A program made the translations under genes and the position numbers. DNA of 64,000 nt from Alienimonas californiensis (GTDB lineage Bacteria; Planctomycetota; Planctomycetia; Planctomycetales; Planctomycetaceae), in assembly GCF_007743815.1 (NCBI RefSeq), contig NZ_CP036265.1, positions 3,366,823-3,430,822 of the forward strand. Reading direction: 5' to 3'. The stretch's first letter is position 1, and the number at the start of each line of letters is the position of its first letter. The notes beneath the pieces are model-generated. The model did not search any database, was not told the DNA's origin, and saw only the letters and a list, made by a program, of their open reading frames with translations. Positions 50,786 to 60,594 of the stretch are shown here, piece after piece.

Positions 50786-52206
50786 CCGTCTCCCTTCGGG
50801 GCGGGATCCGCAGAACTGCGTGCGACGGGAATGCCCGGAGCGTAAAACCAGGCGACGCGATACCAGAAGATCGACGCAACGAGGACCGACAGCAGGAACG
50901 TGCCGTAGATCAGGATCGGTCCGGTTCCGCCCAACGCCTGCCACGCGCCCTCCGGGGCTTCGCGGGCCTGTCTCGCCAGCGCCTCCCAGGTGGCGTAGGC
51001 GGCCAGCGCGAATAGTGCGGTCGTGGAGAGCGATCCGACGGCCGTGCGACGCCGCGTCGCGTCGCAGAGCGCCTTGACGAGGGAGTGCGCATCCCCCCCC
51101 GCCTCTCGCCGCCGCTCCCGAGCGACGACGCCGCCGGCGATCTGATCGCGGCGCTTGATCCATAAATAGACGCCGGTCGGGATCAGTGCGGAGAGCGCCA
51201 GACCGAAGCCGAACCAGATGAGTTTGCTCGTTAAACCGCCGAAGTCGCCGAAGTGCAGCGGGTCGGCAGTGTCGGCCCAGCGGGCCAGCGCGTCGAGTTC
51301 CTCGGCCCGCTGCCGCGACAGGATTTCGCCGGTGTAGGGATCGACGTACAGATGGTTCGCCCGGTCCCGCACCAGCCAGGCGGTCTCCTGACCGTGCACC
51401 TGCATGGGGGCGTTCGGACGGTTCGGAAAGAAAATCGCCCGGACCTGAAACTCCGGGGCGACCCGCTGGACGCCGGCGAGCAATTCGTCCAACGGCAACC
51501 GCTCCGCGTCCGGCGGCAGGTCGTCCAAAACCTCCTCGGAGACCTTCGGCGGGCGCGGTCGCTCCCCCCGCGACGCCCAGCCCAGCGGGATCTCAACGAG
51601 ATACCAGACGCCCGTGAGGCTGATCAGCAGGGCGAACAGCAGGGTCCACACGCCCAGCGCCCGGTGCAGATCCGAACAGAAGACCCGCAACCCCTTGCCG
51701 ACGCGGAGGGTGATTAACTTCGCCCACCAGCGCTTGTAAAAGAGCAGCCCGGTCGCCGACGAACCGAGCAGCACGAAGCCGAACGCCCCGACGAGCCAGA
51801 TCCCCCACCACGAATACCAAAAGAAGCGGCGGTGGAAGTCGCGGAAGAACCGCTGGGTATTGAACCACGGCGCCGTGCCGAGGGTCTCGCCGGTGTACGG
51901 GTCGACGTAGACGCGGACGGTTTCGCCTTTGTCGGAGTCGATCCAGAACTCGCACGCGAACCGCGGACCGACCGGTCCCCACATGTTCTTAATGCGGTTG
52001 TCGGGGAAGGCGGCCCGGACGGACTCGTACATCTCGCCGTAACTGACCCGGGACGGCCGCGGCGCAGCCCGCACGACGGGGTTGGACAGCCAATCCAGTT
52101 CGTGGCTCAACACCGCGATCGTGCCGGAGAGGCAGATCACGAACAGCGCCAGTCCGAAGTTCAGCCCGAGCCAGCCATGAACGGCGTACAGGAGTTTCTT
52201 GTTCAC
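50782..52206 (-). CDS. PepSY-associated transmembrane protein
   Basis: The product is 474 residues. It has the PepSY_TM plan: first membrane helix in YAVHGWLGLNFGLALFVICL, a periplasmic PepSY repeat with VYVDPYTGETLG, a pair of helices (FFWYSWWGIWLVGAFGFVLL; LGVWTLLFALLISLTGVWYL), a second PepSY repeat LYVDPYTGEILSR, then helices near LIWFGFGLALSALIPTGVYL and a C-terminal pair (about 390-450). Conserved His in HGWLG, DFHRR, DLHRALG and DPLHFGDFGG could bind haem or metal, as in ferric-reductase-like members. Members are often in iron or copper uptake loci; its exact job here is unknown. It follows the lipoprotein gene on the same strand. Confidence 0.9.
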   Translation of the reverse strand: MNKKLLYAVHGWLGLNFGLALFVICLSGTIAVLSHELDWLSNPVVRAAPRPSRVSYGEMYESVRAAFPDNRIKNMWGPVGPRFACEFWIDSDKGETVRVYVDPYTGETLGTAPWFNTQRFFRDFHRRFFWYSWWGIWLVGAFGFVLLGSSATGLLFYKRWWAKLITLRVGKGLRVFCSDLHRALGVWTLLFALLISLTGVWYLVEIPLGWASRGERPRPPKVSEEVLDDLPPDAERLPLDELLAGVQRVAPEFQVRAIFFPNRPNAPMQVHGQETAWLVRDRANHLYVDPYTGEILSRQRAEELDALARWADTADPLHFGDFGGLTSKLIWFGFGLALSALIPTGVYLWIKRRDQIAGGVVARERRREAGGDAHSLVKALCDATRRRTAVGSLSTTALFALAAYATWEALARQAREAPEGAWQALGGTGPILIYGTFLLSVLVASIFWYRVAWFYAPGIPVARSSADPAPKGDG

Positions 52207-52265
52207 GGCGTCGTCCGCCCGGGGCCGGGCTGACCGTCGGCCGAGGGCGTCCCGGGCTTCATGAA

Positions 52266-52751
52266 TTATTTCGAGTTGGGAAGCAGTTTCACGTCGTCCA
52301 GGCGGAACGGCTCCAGGACGTTCTCGCCCTCCTCCACCGTGACTTCCACGCCGGACTTGCTCGGGCTGGACAGCGCCCCCTGAAAGCGGTCCGGGCCGAC
52401 GGGCTGAACCGGGTCGATCGCCTCCTCCGCGGCGCGACCGGGCCAGTCCGTCGCCTCCCAGCGGAAGGTGACGCCGTACGTCAGGGCGGGCGCCCCGTCG
52501 CCGGTTTCGTAGGTCGCTAATTCAAAGCGGCCCTCCTCGTCCGTGAGTCCGCCGGGTCGGACGTTGTTCGACACCTCGGGATCGAGCGGAAGGAACACGA
52601 CGGTGCAGCCCGCCGCCGGCTCCCCGTTCACGAGAACCTGGCCCTGGACCGGGTAGGTCTCCAAGTGCCCGTCGTCCGGTCCGCAGCCCCCAAGCAAGCA
52701 GGCGGACAGCGCGCAGAGGGTCCGTGCGGCGGCGTTCACGGGGCGGCTCAA
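52266..52751 (-). CDS. Small lipoprotein with carboxypeptidase-regulatory-like domain
   Basis: The product is 161 residues. It has a lipoprotein signal (AARTLCALSACLLGGCGPDD) and one beta-sandwich domain starting YPVQGQVLVNGEPAAGCTVV, with VFLPLDPEVSNNV and RPGGLTDEEGRFELATYETG. This short domain architecture is very common in planctomycetes, often beside DUF1559 genes, as is the case here (DUF1559 gene 150 bp upstream on the same strand). Function unknown; likely a cell-envelope protein. Confidence 0.88.
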   Translation of the reverse strand: MSRPVNAAARTLCALSACLLGGCGPDDGHLETYPVQGQVLVNGEPAAGCTVVFLPLDPEVSNNVRPGGLTDEEGRFELATYETGDGAPALTYGVTFRWEATDWPGRAAEEAIDPVQPVGPDRFQGALSSPSKSGVEVTVEEGENVLEPFRLDDVKLLPNSK

Positions 52752-52903
52752 GTCGAAGGACGTCGGGGGCAGGCCTCCGCTCCGCCCTCCCTCCCGCTGA
52801 GCAGGAGCGGCGGAGCCGGGAACTCAGAGACCGGGGAAACTCAGAGACCGGCGGAGCGGGAGCCGGCGGAATACGCCGCACTGACTGATTCGACTGCGGC
52901 GAT

Positions 52904-53944
52904 TCAGAACTCGCCGGCGACGTCGTTCGCCTGGCGCGTGAACAGGGCGACGGCCTCCTCAATGTCGATCGTTTCGCTGAGGAACTGCACCGAGCCGTCG
53001 CACATAATCACGTTGCAGCCGCCGGGGTGAAACGAATAGGGCTGGGCTTCGGTGTTGTTGCAGTTGATCAGGCAGGAGCCGGCGAACCGCGTGCGTCCGT
53101 CGGCACTATGATTGCGAATCCGCCAGTGCTTATAGGAGGCCCAGGGGCCGACCCATTTCAGGCGGTCGACGGACCAGTCGTAGAGGGGGTCGTCCGGGCC
53201 GAGCTGTTCGCCGCGGTACCAGGGCTCGGGGGCGCCGGCCGTCTCGTTAATCAAGATCGTGTTGGACACGCCGTCCCTCAAATCCCGGAACCGCGTGGGC
53301 GTCCTCCAGGTGAGCGCCGTTTGCAGAATGCGAGACCCGGTCCCGTCGTCGTATTGCAGTTCCCGCGGCCGCATAAAGTCGCCCGTGGCGACGACCTTGT
53401 CCGGGGCCTCCTCCCGCAGAGCGCCCTCGACCGTCTGGTACCAGCCGGTGAACTCGTGCGGACCGGGGGAGGACGGGCACTCGTAGGTCGGGATATGGGT
53501 GGCCACCAGATCCGCGTTTTCCTCGCCCCACAACCCGCCGCGATGGCCGAACTGCGCAACGTCGTCGAGTTCGGCGAACGTGTTCGCTTGATCGAGAAAC
53601 GGAAAGATATCGACCGGCCAGGTGCGTTCGACGAACTGCTTCGTCGTGTCGGTGAAGTCGATGGACGATTTCCCGGTTTCCGGGTCGTACCAGGTCGTGG
53701 CGTCCGGAAACTTGCCGAAGGTGCCGTGGAAGTTGTGAAACGCCAGCCCGATCTGCTTCATATTGTTTTTGCACTGCGTGTGGCGGGCGGCCTCACGCGC
53801 CTGCTGAACGGCGGGCAACAACAGTGAAACCAGGATCGCAATGATCGCGATCACCACCAGCAATTCGATGAGCGTAAACCCGAGCCGTGGCCGCCGAGAG
53901 GCGGAGACGCCGGAACGCGAATCTGAACAGGAAGCGGCGAGCAC
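52904..53944 (-). CDS. DUF1559 prepilin-like protein
   Basis: The product is 346 residues. The N-terminus carries a prepilin cleavage and methylation motif [20 protein letters not shown] followed by [20 protein letters not shown] and [20 protein letters not shown], diagnostic for the DUF1559 family, which is vastly expanded in planctomycetes. The C-terminal signature [19 protein letters not shown] is also present. The start codon shown gives a 22-residue leader; a closer start cannot be excluded. These proteins probably form type IV pilin-like or secretion pseudopilus structures. It lies upstream of the small lipoprotein gene. Confidence 0.95.
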   Translation of the reverse strand: MLAASCSDSRSGVSASRRPRLGFTLIELLVVIAIIAILVSLLLPAVQQAREAARHTQCKNNMKQIGLAFHNFHGTFGKFPDATTWYDPETGKSSIDFTDTTKQFVERTWPVDIFPFLDQANTFAELDDVAQFGHRGGLWGEENADLVATHIPTYECPSSPGPHEFTGWYQTVEGALREEAPDKVVATGDFMRPRELQYDDGTGSRILQTALTWRTPTRFRDLRDGVSNTILINETAGAPEPWYRGEQLGPDDPLYDWSVDRLKWVGPWASYKHWRIRNHSADGRTRFAGSCLINCNNTEAQPYSFHPGGCNVIMCDGSVQFLSETIDIEEAVALFTRQANDVAGEF

Positions 53945-54591
53945 GGGCCACCCGGTTTGGGAGATTGAAATCGAATCGAACGGGGCTGGCTACGACCCGG
54001 TGCGGGTGGACGATTGCTTGCCGTATTCGCCGACAGAAGCCGACGGTCGTCGAGTTGAGACGACATCTCAACACGGCCGGGAGGTATTCGCAAGCCAAGC
54101 TGCGTCAAGTCGGGCGATTCGCTGCGATGTTCGAAAGAAGCCCTGCTCAACTTCGGGCGGGGCGGGGTTGCTCGCCGGGAGCGGCAGGAGCAAGGGGCTG
54201 TTCGACGCCTGGGGGAGATCAGCCGCGCGACGGCCCGCATCATCGGGTCAGAGGACGCCCGGCAGTCCAGCCAGAGCGTCTGCACCCCGACCCGCGGATC
54301 CTGTTCGCTACCAATGAAGGCGTATGATTACGGCGAGCGGGCAGCCGGGGCGGCTTTGTCGGCGTACGGGCAGGAGACGGACGACGACGCGTGGGGGTCG
54401 GTCCGCAGACTGGGGAGCTGCCGGGCCGGCGGGCGGACAGTTTCCGACTTGAAGCGACACCGACGCCCCTGAGCGGCGTTGAATCTCGGATGACTCGGTC
54501 CGCAACCGCCGTCTTGCTCCCGCCCCCCTGGCCAAGGGCGGAGAGTTGCGAACCGCACGATCGGAACCTCCCCCCGGAAATTAGAAATCGC
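53945..54591. other. Intergenic region between divergent genes
   Basis: About 650 bp between the DUF1559 gene (minus) and the UGSC-family gene (plus). Several overlapping open frames are Arg-rich and unsupported. Promoters for both genes must lie here, but I cannot place them. Confidence 0.4.
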
Positions 54592-56144
54592 GTGCTAGAA
54601 CTTCGACCGCGGACGCCGTTGCGGCTGACCTCCCTCGTCATAGCCGGGGCACTGGCCCTGCCAGCTGGTCTCGGGACGGTCCAATCGGCACGGGGAGACG
54701 TGCCTGCCCCTCCCGCCGCGTCGTCCGCATCAATAACGCCGGCCCAGGGCGCCGCGGGAGGCGCGTTGTCCTACGAGTGCGACGACGCGTGTCTGCTGCC
54801 GGGAGCTCCAGTTCCAGCCGGGAAATACGCCGTCGTGTCGCCGGTCGGCAACCAGACTGTCGACATGATCGACCAGGCGCCCCGCCTGAGCACGCTGGAC
54901 GGGAAGACGGTCGCCGTCGTCGGCGGCAGTTTTATGGCCAACGTGACGCATCCCGAGATCAAGCGGCTGATCCTGAGGGACTATCCCACGGCCCACGTGA
55001 TCTTACTTGGAGAGATCGGCTCGGGCGGCCCCTTTCCCGGCCCCGGCGTCAGACGACAGGCCAACGAGGAGTTCCAACAGAAGCTCCGGGAGATGGGCGT
55101 GCAGGCCGTCGTCTCCGGCAACGGCGGCTGCGGACTCTGCACCCCCAAAGAGACCGGTTCGAGCATCGCCGCCGAATACCTCGGCATCCCCGCCGTGACG
55201 ATCGCCGGCACGACCTTCGTGAGGCAGGTCTATTCCACCGCGGTCAACAACGGGGTGCCCGCGCCGCGAGCCGCGACCTATCCCGGCGCGTTTGCGGCCC
55301 ACAGCCGGGAGGAGTTGCTTCAGAACACCCGGGAAGTCCTTTGGCCTCAGATCGTTAGAGCCCTGACGGAACCGATCGAGGAGGCGGAGATCGCCGAGCG
55401 TCGCAAAGCGGGGGACACGGACCCGAAGGACCGCGTTTTCGCGGGCACCATCGACGGGGTGAACCGGTTCTTCACCGAGCAGCACTGGTCCGACGGGCTG
55501 CCGATCGTCCCGCCCACGGTCGAACGTGCCGAGGAGTTCTTGAAATACACCGACCGGCCCGGGGACGAAGTCGTCGGCGTGCTGCCGATCGCCTATCGGG
55601 AGACCCTGGTCTGGCACGTCGCCGTCAACGGCGTGATGTCGGGATGCCCGCCGGAGTTCATGCCGCTCCTGCTGGCCTATACCGAGGCCCTGGCGGACGG
55701 AAATTATCGGCGCACGCTGGCCAGCACGCACGCCTGGACGCCCTTCTGCTGGGTCAACGGCCCGGTCGCCCGACAACTGGGCCTGGATTCGCAGCAGGGG
55801 CAGATCAACGAGCCCCGCAACGCGGCCCTGGGCCGGTTCATCAACTTGGCCATGCTGAATCTGGGCGGCTACTACGTCAAACAGGACCGGATGGGGAGCT
55901 TCGGATACCTGATGCCCTGGTCGATGGCGGAAGACGAAGCGGCCTGCCTGCGGATCGGCTGGCAGCCGTATCACGTGCAGCAGGGATATCAGCTCAATGA
56001 AAATGCGTTGACCGCAGCGTCCGCCCTGATGTGGGGCAACAATCTCACGCCGGCGTCGTCGAGCCCCGAAAACATCATGCAGGTGATGGCCTGGGACGCG
56101 GTGGAGAAAGGCCAGTTCGCCACGGGCAGCGGCCCGAAGCTCAC

Positions 56145-57133
56145 TAGGAAATTGCATCAAGCGGCAACCGCGCCCCGTCGGCGGAGGGCGTCGAGGATCA
56201 GGTGCGTGATCACGAACGGCCGGACCCGCGGCATCGTCCGCACCCACGGCGGCAAGCCGATCAGGCCCGTGCCGGCGGACTTGAGCGTCCCGAAGAACCG
56301 CTCGACCGCGATCCGGCCGGTCATCAACGCGGCCGCGAACGGCCCCCGCGGCTCCGCCAGCAGCGCCGCGCTTTCGTAGCGGCCCCGGCGGTGTTTGCGG
56401 CGGCCGAAGCCGCCTTTGCGTTTGGGGGCGATCAGCCGCAGATCGCCCCGGACCTCGCACTCGCCGTGCAGGGCGTTGACGTCGAAGTTCCCGTCGCCGA
56501 CCAGGTAGCCGGTCGCCTTCGCCGAACGGATCATCCGCCGGGCCATGACCCGCTCGTCGCGGTTCATCGGCGTCAGCCGCCAGTCGGCGACCGACCCGTC
56601 GCCTCGCAAAAACAGGTGCAGCCGGTAGCCGTTGGCCTTCGTCCCGCCGGCGTGTCCGAAGGCGGCGTGCCGGTCGGTCGAGGTCGGGCCGATCGGCAGG
56701 GGCGTGCTGTCGATCCAGTGGGCCAGGCCGCCGTCGCCCCGCCCGGCCGGCGGGCGGACGACCGCCTGGTCCAGGGCGGCCAGCAACTCCCGGACGGACC
56801 GCGACCGCATCCGGCGGCTCATCGCCGCGGGGCTGGGCAGCGGGCGTCCCCGCAGCCAGACCGGCCAGTTGCGGGCGTCGCAGGCGTGGCGGACCGGCAG
56901 CTTCCGGACGACGGCGAAGAAGTAGACCTCGAGGATCCGGCGGTCGCTGAACCGCTGCCCGCGGCCGGGCCGGCCGTTGTGCAGGCGGGCCAGTTCGGCG
57001 ACGATCGCGGTCCAGAGTTGGTGCCTCACGGCGGTCTCCCGCTGGGGGATCGGGGCGGATGGTGGAACACCCGCTACCGTGAGGCCCAACTCGTTTTTGC
57101 GCAAGACGTTGCGCCGCTAGTTGCAATTTCCTA
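56145..57133. mobile_element. 989-bp insertion sequence with 4-bp target duplication
   Basis: Both ends read TAGGAAATTGCA inward, followed by a few mismatches and AGCGGC. The target duplication TCAC is at 56141-56144 and 57134-57137. The element holds one transposase gene on the minus strand. Confidence 0.93.
56157..57104 (-). CDS. DDE transposase (IS4/IS5-like superfamily)
   Basis: The product is 315 residues. An N-terminal helical domain (LWTAIVAELARLHNGRPGRG, FSDRRILEVYFFAVVRKLPV) is followed by catalytic Asp in LAHWIDSTPLPIG, Asp in GYLVGDGNFDV and Glu in GRIAVERFFGTLKSAG. The spacing is that of RNase H-fold DDE enzymes of the IS4/IS5 superfamily; I cannot place the exact family. The gene fills the element between its inverted repeats and appears intact, so the IS may be active and its insertion recent. 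Confidence 0.9.
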   Translation of the reverse strand: MRKNELGLTVAGVPPSAPIPQRETAVRHQLWTAIVAELARLHNGRPGRGQRFSDRRILEVYFFAVVRKLPVRHACDARNWPVWLRGRPLPSPAAMSRRMRSRSVRELLAALDQAVVRPPAGRGDGGLAHWIDSTPLPIGPTSTDRHAAFGHAGGTKANGYRLHLFLRGDGSVADWRLTPMNRDERVMARRMIRSAKATGYLVGDGNFDVNALHGECEVRGDLRLIAPKRKGGFGRRKHRRGRYESAALLAEPRGPFAAALMTGRIAVERFFGTLKSAGTGLIGLPPWVRTMPRVRPFVITHLILDALRRRGAVAA

Positions 57134-57594
57134 TCACGCCCCGGACCATCCTGATCACCGAATACGTCGCCCGCGATCTGGCCCGCGGTTATGAATCAAA
57201 GCGGGATCTCGAAGACGCCCTCGTCGCCACGGCGCGTCGGCCCGCTTATGAGCGGGCGTACTCCAACTACTGGGCCAACCCGGGCAGCGCCTTCGACCCC
57301 GCCCGGTACACCGTCGAAATGCACATGAGGCGGATCGTCCGCAACGAAGACGGCGCGCTGACCGAGCCGCCGCCCTGGTTCCCTGCGCTGCCGGGAGCGG
57401 AGAAAATCTACACCGTCCCCGTCATGCAGACCGGCGTAACCGCCATCCTGGTGACCGGGGACGCGGATCGAAACAAGGTGCAGACCATGCCCGGCGGAAA
57501 CCACGCCACCATCGCGATCGAGCTGCCTGACAATTGGGACGCTTTGATGGCGGAGCAAGGTTATCGCCCGCTCAGCGAGTTCTTCCTCGAATAG

Positions 57595-58326
57595 GGAGGC
57601 CGACTACGTCGCTGGACTGCAGCGCGAATGCGGGGGGCGGTTCCGACATTCGACGGTCCAGCGCGGGACGTCGGCGGCACGGACGCCAAAGCGGGACCGT
57701 GCCACGAATCGGAGCGGCGAATCGGCCGGACGCTGAACAGTGATCCCGCCCCGCCCGAACCCGGGCGGGGCGGGATCCACCGAAGCGCGGAAGGTTCCGG
57801 CCCGCGGCCCGCTCTTTTCGTCCGTCGATCGCCTCGCTCGCTGGCGGGCGGGATAGCTCCTCGGCAATGGTGAGTCCGACAAGGTGCCCCCGCTCATCAA
57901 GTGACCGACGCGTGCGTCGACCGCGTCGACGCGACGTCTTTGCGGCCGGACGGGGCGGCCGCACCGGCCGCGTTGTGCTCTCTCGTGACTGAGCTCCGTG
58001 ATCGTGAGGATCGGCGTCGACGCATGCGACGCACGTTTTGCGAGGACATGGGGGGCCGGTGCGTGGCGATCGACGATCCCTGCGCCGGGCTTGGTCTCGC
58101 CCAGCGGGCCTGTTCGCACGGCTCCGGAACTGCTGCTTCGCCAAGACGTGGCGATGGGAAGGGCGGACACACCCGTCCTGACCCGCAGCGGGCGGGGCGT
58201 CGTCAGTCCCGCCGGTTTCTACCTTGCCGACGTCGACGCGCCGCGTGATCGCGTGCGGTATCATGCGAGCTTCACCGACACGCGAGTTCGGCCGCCGGAG
58301 GCTGAGACACCCCCACGAAGCGATCG
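57595..58326. other. Intergenic region with terminator hairpin
   Basis: About 730 bp. Apart from the hairpin at 57743-57778 I see nothing supported. Long open frames on both strands overlap and are Arg/Pro-rich, as expected by chance at this GC content. Confidence 0.4.
57743..57778. terminator. Long perfect GC hairpin, likely terminator
   Basis: GATCCCGCCCCGCCCG pairs perfectly with CGGGCGGGGCGGGATC around a short loop. It lies 148 bp after the UGSC-family gene. There is no T tract on either side, so it may act as a terminator in a non-canonical way or protect the transcript end. Confidence 0.6.
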
Positions 58327-59505
58327 ATGCGGCTGGCCAAGTTCAGCCTCGCGAACGTCGAGCCCATCCTCGCGGAATGGGAAGCCTTCGCGGCCGCCCT
58401 CGCCCCGGGGGCGACGATGACGAAGCTCGCCCTGCGGGACGACGCCGAGAAGATCCTGCTGGCGACCGCCCGCAGTATGCAGGTCCACCAGAGCCTCGCG
58501 CAGCAGGCCAGCAAGTCCAAAGGGCGCCGCGGCGCCGACGCCGGGGAGAGCGACCGGCTGGACGACGCCTCGACGCGGCACGCCCGGGAGCGCGTCGGCT
58601 CGGGATTCGACATCGTCGAGGTCGTCTCCGAATACCGCGCCCTCCGCGCCAGCGTTCTGCGTCTCTGGCGCGAGAGCCTGCCGCAGCCGGACCTGGACGA
58701 CTTGGACGACGTCACCCGCTTCAACGAGGCGATCGATCAGTCGCTCGCCGAGGCCGTCGGCAGTTATACCGAGCGAGTCGATCGGTCTCGCCAACTGTTC
58801 CTGGCGATCCTCGGCCACGATCTGCGGAATCCGCTGAACTGCATCCGCATGGGCGCGCGTCTGCTTTCGCCTTCGGACGGAGACGCGACGTCCGTCGAGG
58901 CGCTGGCGATGATCAGCACGGAAGCGGAGGCGATGGGACGGTTGATCCACGATATGATCGACTTCGCCTCGACGTGGCTGGGCGGCTCCATGCCGCTGAA
59001 ACGCGCGCCGCTGAACCTGCAACCGCTCTGTCGTCAAGTGGTCGACGGATTTCGCGCGACCCACCCGCGGCGCACGCTGCACTTTCGCCCGCGCGGCGAC
59101 CTCGCCGGCCATGGGGACGCGGATCGACTCCGGCAGATCGTCTCCAACCTGCTGGGCAACGCGTTTCAGCACGGGGCGCCGGACGGGCCGATCGAACTCT
59201 CGGTCGCAGCGGAAGGCTCGACCGTGGTGTTGAGCGTGCACAACGAAGGCGCTCCGATCCCGCCGGAGGCCCTGCCGACGCTCTTCGATCCGCTGGTGCG
59301 CCATGCCGACCTGGAGTCGGCGTTGCAGCGGGCTCCGGGCAGCATCGGGCTGGGTTTGTACATCGTGCGCGAGATCGTCCACGCCAGCGGCGGCGAGATC
59401 GAGGTCGCCTCGACGGCGGAGCAGGGCACGACGTTCACCGTCCGCCTTCCGCGTCTGCCCGCCGTCGCCGGCCGCGAACTCAGCGACCCCAAAGCCGCGG
59501 GATAA
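58327..59505 (+). CDS. Sensor histidine kinase with RsbRD-like N-terminal domain
   Basis: The product is 392 residues and has no membrane segment. The N-terminal 140 residues (FSLANVEPILAEWEAFAAAL and ERVGSGFDIVEVVSEYRALR) resemble the RsbRD/RsbT co-antagonist N-terminal domain. The kinase core has H-box LAILGHDLRNPLNCIRMGAR (His164), N-box RLRQIVSNLLGNAFQHG, G1 region NEGAPIPPEAL and G2 GSIGLGLYIVREI. The likely function is a cytosolic stress-sensing kinase. No response regulator gene is adjacent, so it is an orphan here. It is convergent with the pxp operon. Confidence 0.92.
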   Translation: MRLAKFSLANVEPILAEWEAFAAALAPGATMTKLALRDDAEKILLATARSMQVHQSLAQQASKSKGRRGADAGESDRLDDASTRHARERVGSGFDIVEVVSEYRALRASVLRLWRESLPQPDLDDLDDVTRFNEAIDQSLAEAVGSYTERVDRSRQLFLAILGHDLRNPLNCIRMGARLLSPSDGDATSVEALAMISTEAEAMGRLIHDMIDFASTWLGGSMPLKRAPLNLQPLCRQVVDGFRATHPRRTLHFRPRGDLAGHGDADRLRQIVSNLLGNAFQHGAPDGPIELSVAAEGSTVVLSVHNEGAPIPPEALPTLFDPLVRHADLESALQRAPGSIGLGLYIVREIVHASGGEIEVASTAEQGTTFTVRLPRLPAVAGRELSDPKAAG

Positions 59506-59674
59506 CTCGCGTTCTGAAGACCGTCCGCCTCCTTCGTCCGCGACTCCGACCGATCGTCCCATCGACTCGCCCCCGGAGGCACGGGTTTCAGAATGCCTCC
59601 GACGATCGCGGGGGAGCAACCGGCGGGGCACTAAGAAAACGGCCCCACCCCGCCCGGTCTAAGATAGAAAACCC

Positions 59675-60580
59675 TCAGGCGGAGAACCGGAAGCGAAACG
59701 GTCGCCGCGGAGGGATCTGCACCAGTCGGTCGACCTCCGCGGCCGGCAGGTAGCCGACCCGCGGATAGCCCCCGGTGGTCTGGCCGTCTTGGAGAAGCAC
59801 GATCGGCCGGCCGGACGGCGGCGCCTGAATCATGCCCGGCAGGACGGGCACGCTGTCGGTCATGGCGGTTTCCCGAAGCGTCAGCGTCGGCCCCTCCAGC
59901 CGGGCCCCCATGCGGTCGCTGTTCGGGCTGACCCAAAACTGGCCGTTCGTCAGTTGATGCTGCGCGGTCGGCGTGAGTCGGTCGTACTCCGGCCCGGGCC
60001 GCAACGTGATCGGGCGGTCCGACGCGTCCTCGTCCGCCAGGCTGAGGCTCATTTGCGGTCTCGTCTCCTCCGGGCGCTGCCAGCGGATCACGTCGCCGGC
60101 CGCCAGCGGCCGGCCGCCGTTCCCCCCGAACCTCCCCGGCACGTACGTCGAGGCCGAACCGAAGGACCGACTCGTTCGAATAGAACCCTGGACGCCGACG
60201 TACGCCCGGCAGCCGCCTACGGCGGGACGGCCCGCGAGCGTCTGGCCTGCCGCGACGGCGACCGTGGCGTACCGAGGCGCCGGACGGCCGCCGACCGTCC
60301 AGCCCATGTCCGCCCCCGTCAGGCAGACGACGGCGGCCGACTCGAACCGGAGCGCCGGGGGCACGAAATGACACTCGATTACGGGTGCGTCCGGGTCGTT
60401 CCCGAGGATCGCGTTTCCCAACTCGGCCGACCGGCGGTCCAACGGGCCGGACGGCGGGATCGCGTAGAAGGCCAAGCCCCGGCGCCCCCGATCCTGGAGC
60501 AGACTCAGCATCCCGGCGCGCACGACGGACAGCCGCCCGACGGCTTCGCCGCTCGTGTCGATCGTCGCGTTCGTCGGCAC
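59675..60580 (-). CDS. pxpC: 5-oxoprolinase subunit C (biotin-dependent carboxyltransferase fold)
   Basis: The product is 301 residues, slightly short for the family. It contains GMLSLLQDRGRRGLAFYAIP, GPLDRRSAELGNAILGND, VQGSIRTSRSFGSASTYVPG, and PSGRPIVLLQDGQTTGGYPR, all typical of PxpC/KipA. With PxpA and PxpB it hydrolyses 5-oxoproline to glutamate using ATP. It is the last gene of the pxpA-pxpB-pxpC operon, 14 bp after pxpB. Confidence 0.93.
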   Translation of the reverse strand: MPTNATIDTSGEAVGRLSVVRAGMLSLLQDRGRRGLAFYAIPPSGPLDRRSAELGNAILGNDPDAPVIECHFVPPALRFESAAVVCLTGADMGWTVGGRPAPRYATVAVAAGQTLAGRPAVGGCRAYVGVQGSIRTSRSFGSASTYVPGRFGGNGGRPLAAGDVIRWQRPEETRPQMSLSLADEDASDRPITLRPGPEYDRLTPTAQHQLTNGQFWVSPNSDRMGARLEGPTLTLRETAMTDSVPVLPGMIQAPPSGRPIVLLQDGQTTGGYPRVGYLPAAEVDRLVQIPPRRPFRFRFSA

Positions 60581-60594
60581 GGCTCAGCTTCCCC

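Larger units (their letters stand above)
54592..57594 (+). pseudogene. UGSC-family two-domain protein, interrupted by an insertion sequence
   Basis: I start at GTG 54592, which opens a signal-like stretch (RLTSLVIAGALALPAGLGTV); the frame is open to 54391. The first domain has LDGKTVAVVGGSFMANVTHP, ELRE-type helix then VVSGNGGCGLCTPKETGSSI and IPAVTIAGTTFV, as in UGSC (Cys/selenocysteine) proteins. The second has FFTEQHWSDGLPIVPPTVER and GMSGCPPEFM-like motifs. At 56144 the gene is cut by an IS (56145-57133). Removing the IS plus one TCAC copy joins GSGPKL to TPRTILITEYVARDLARGYE in frame, ending YRPLSEFFLE at 57594. The function of the family is poorly known. The intact ancestor would be about 669 residues. 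Confidence 0.85.

Noticed and set aside
57572-58264. 230-residue minus-strand frame before the kinase gene
   Set aside because: Arg/Pro-rich, runs through a perfect hairpin, no family resemblance.
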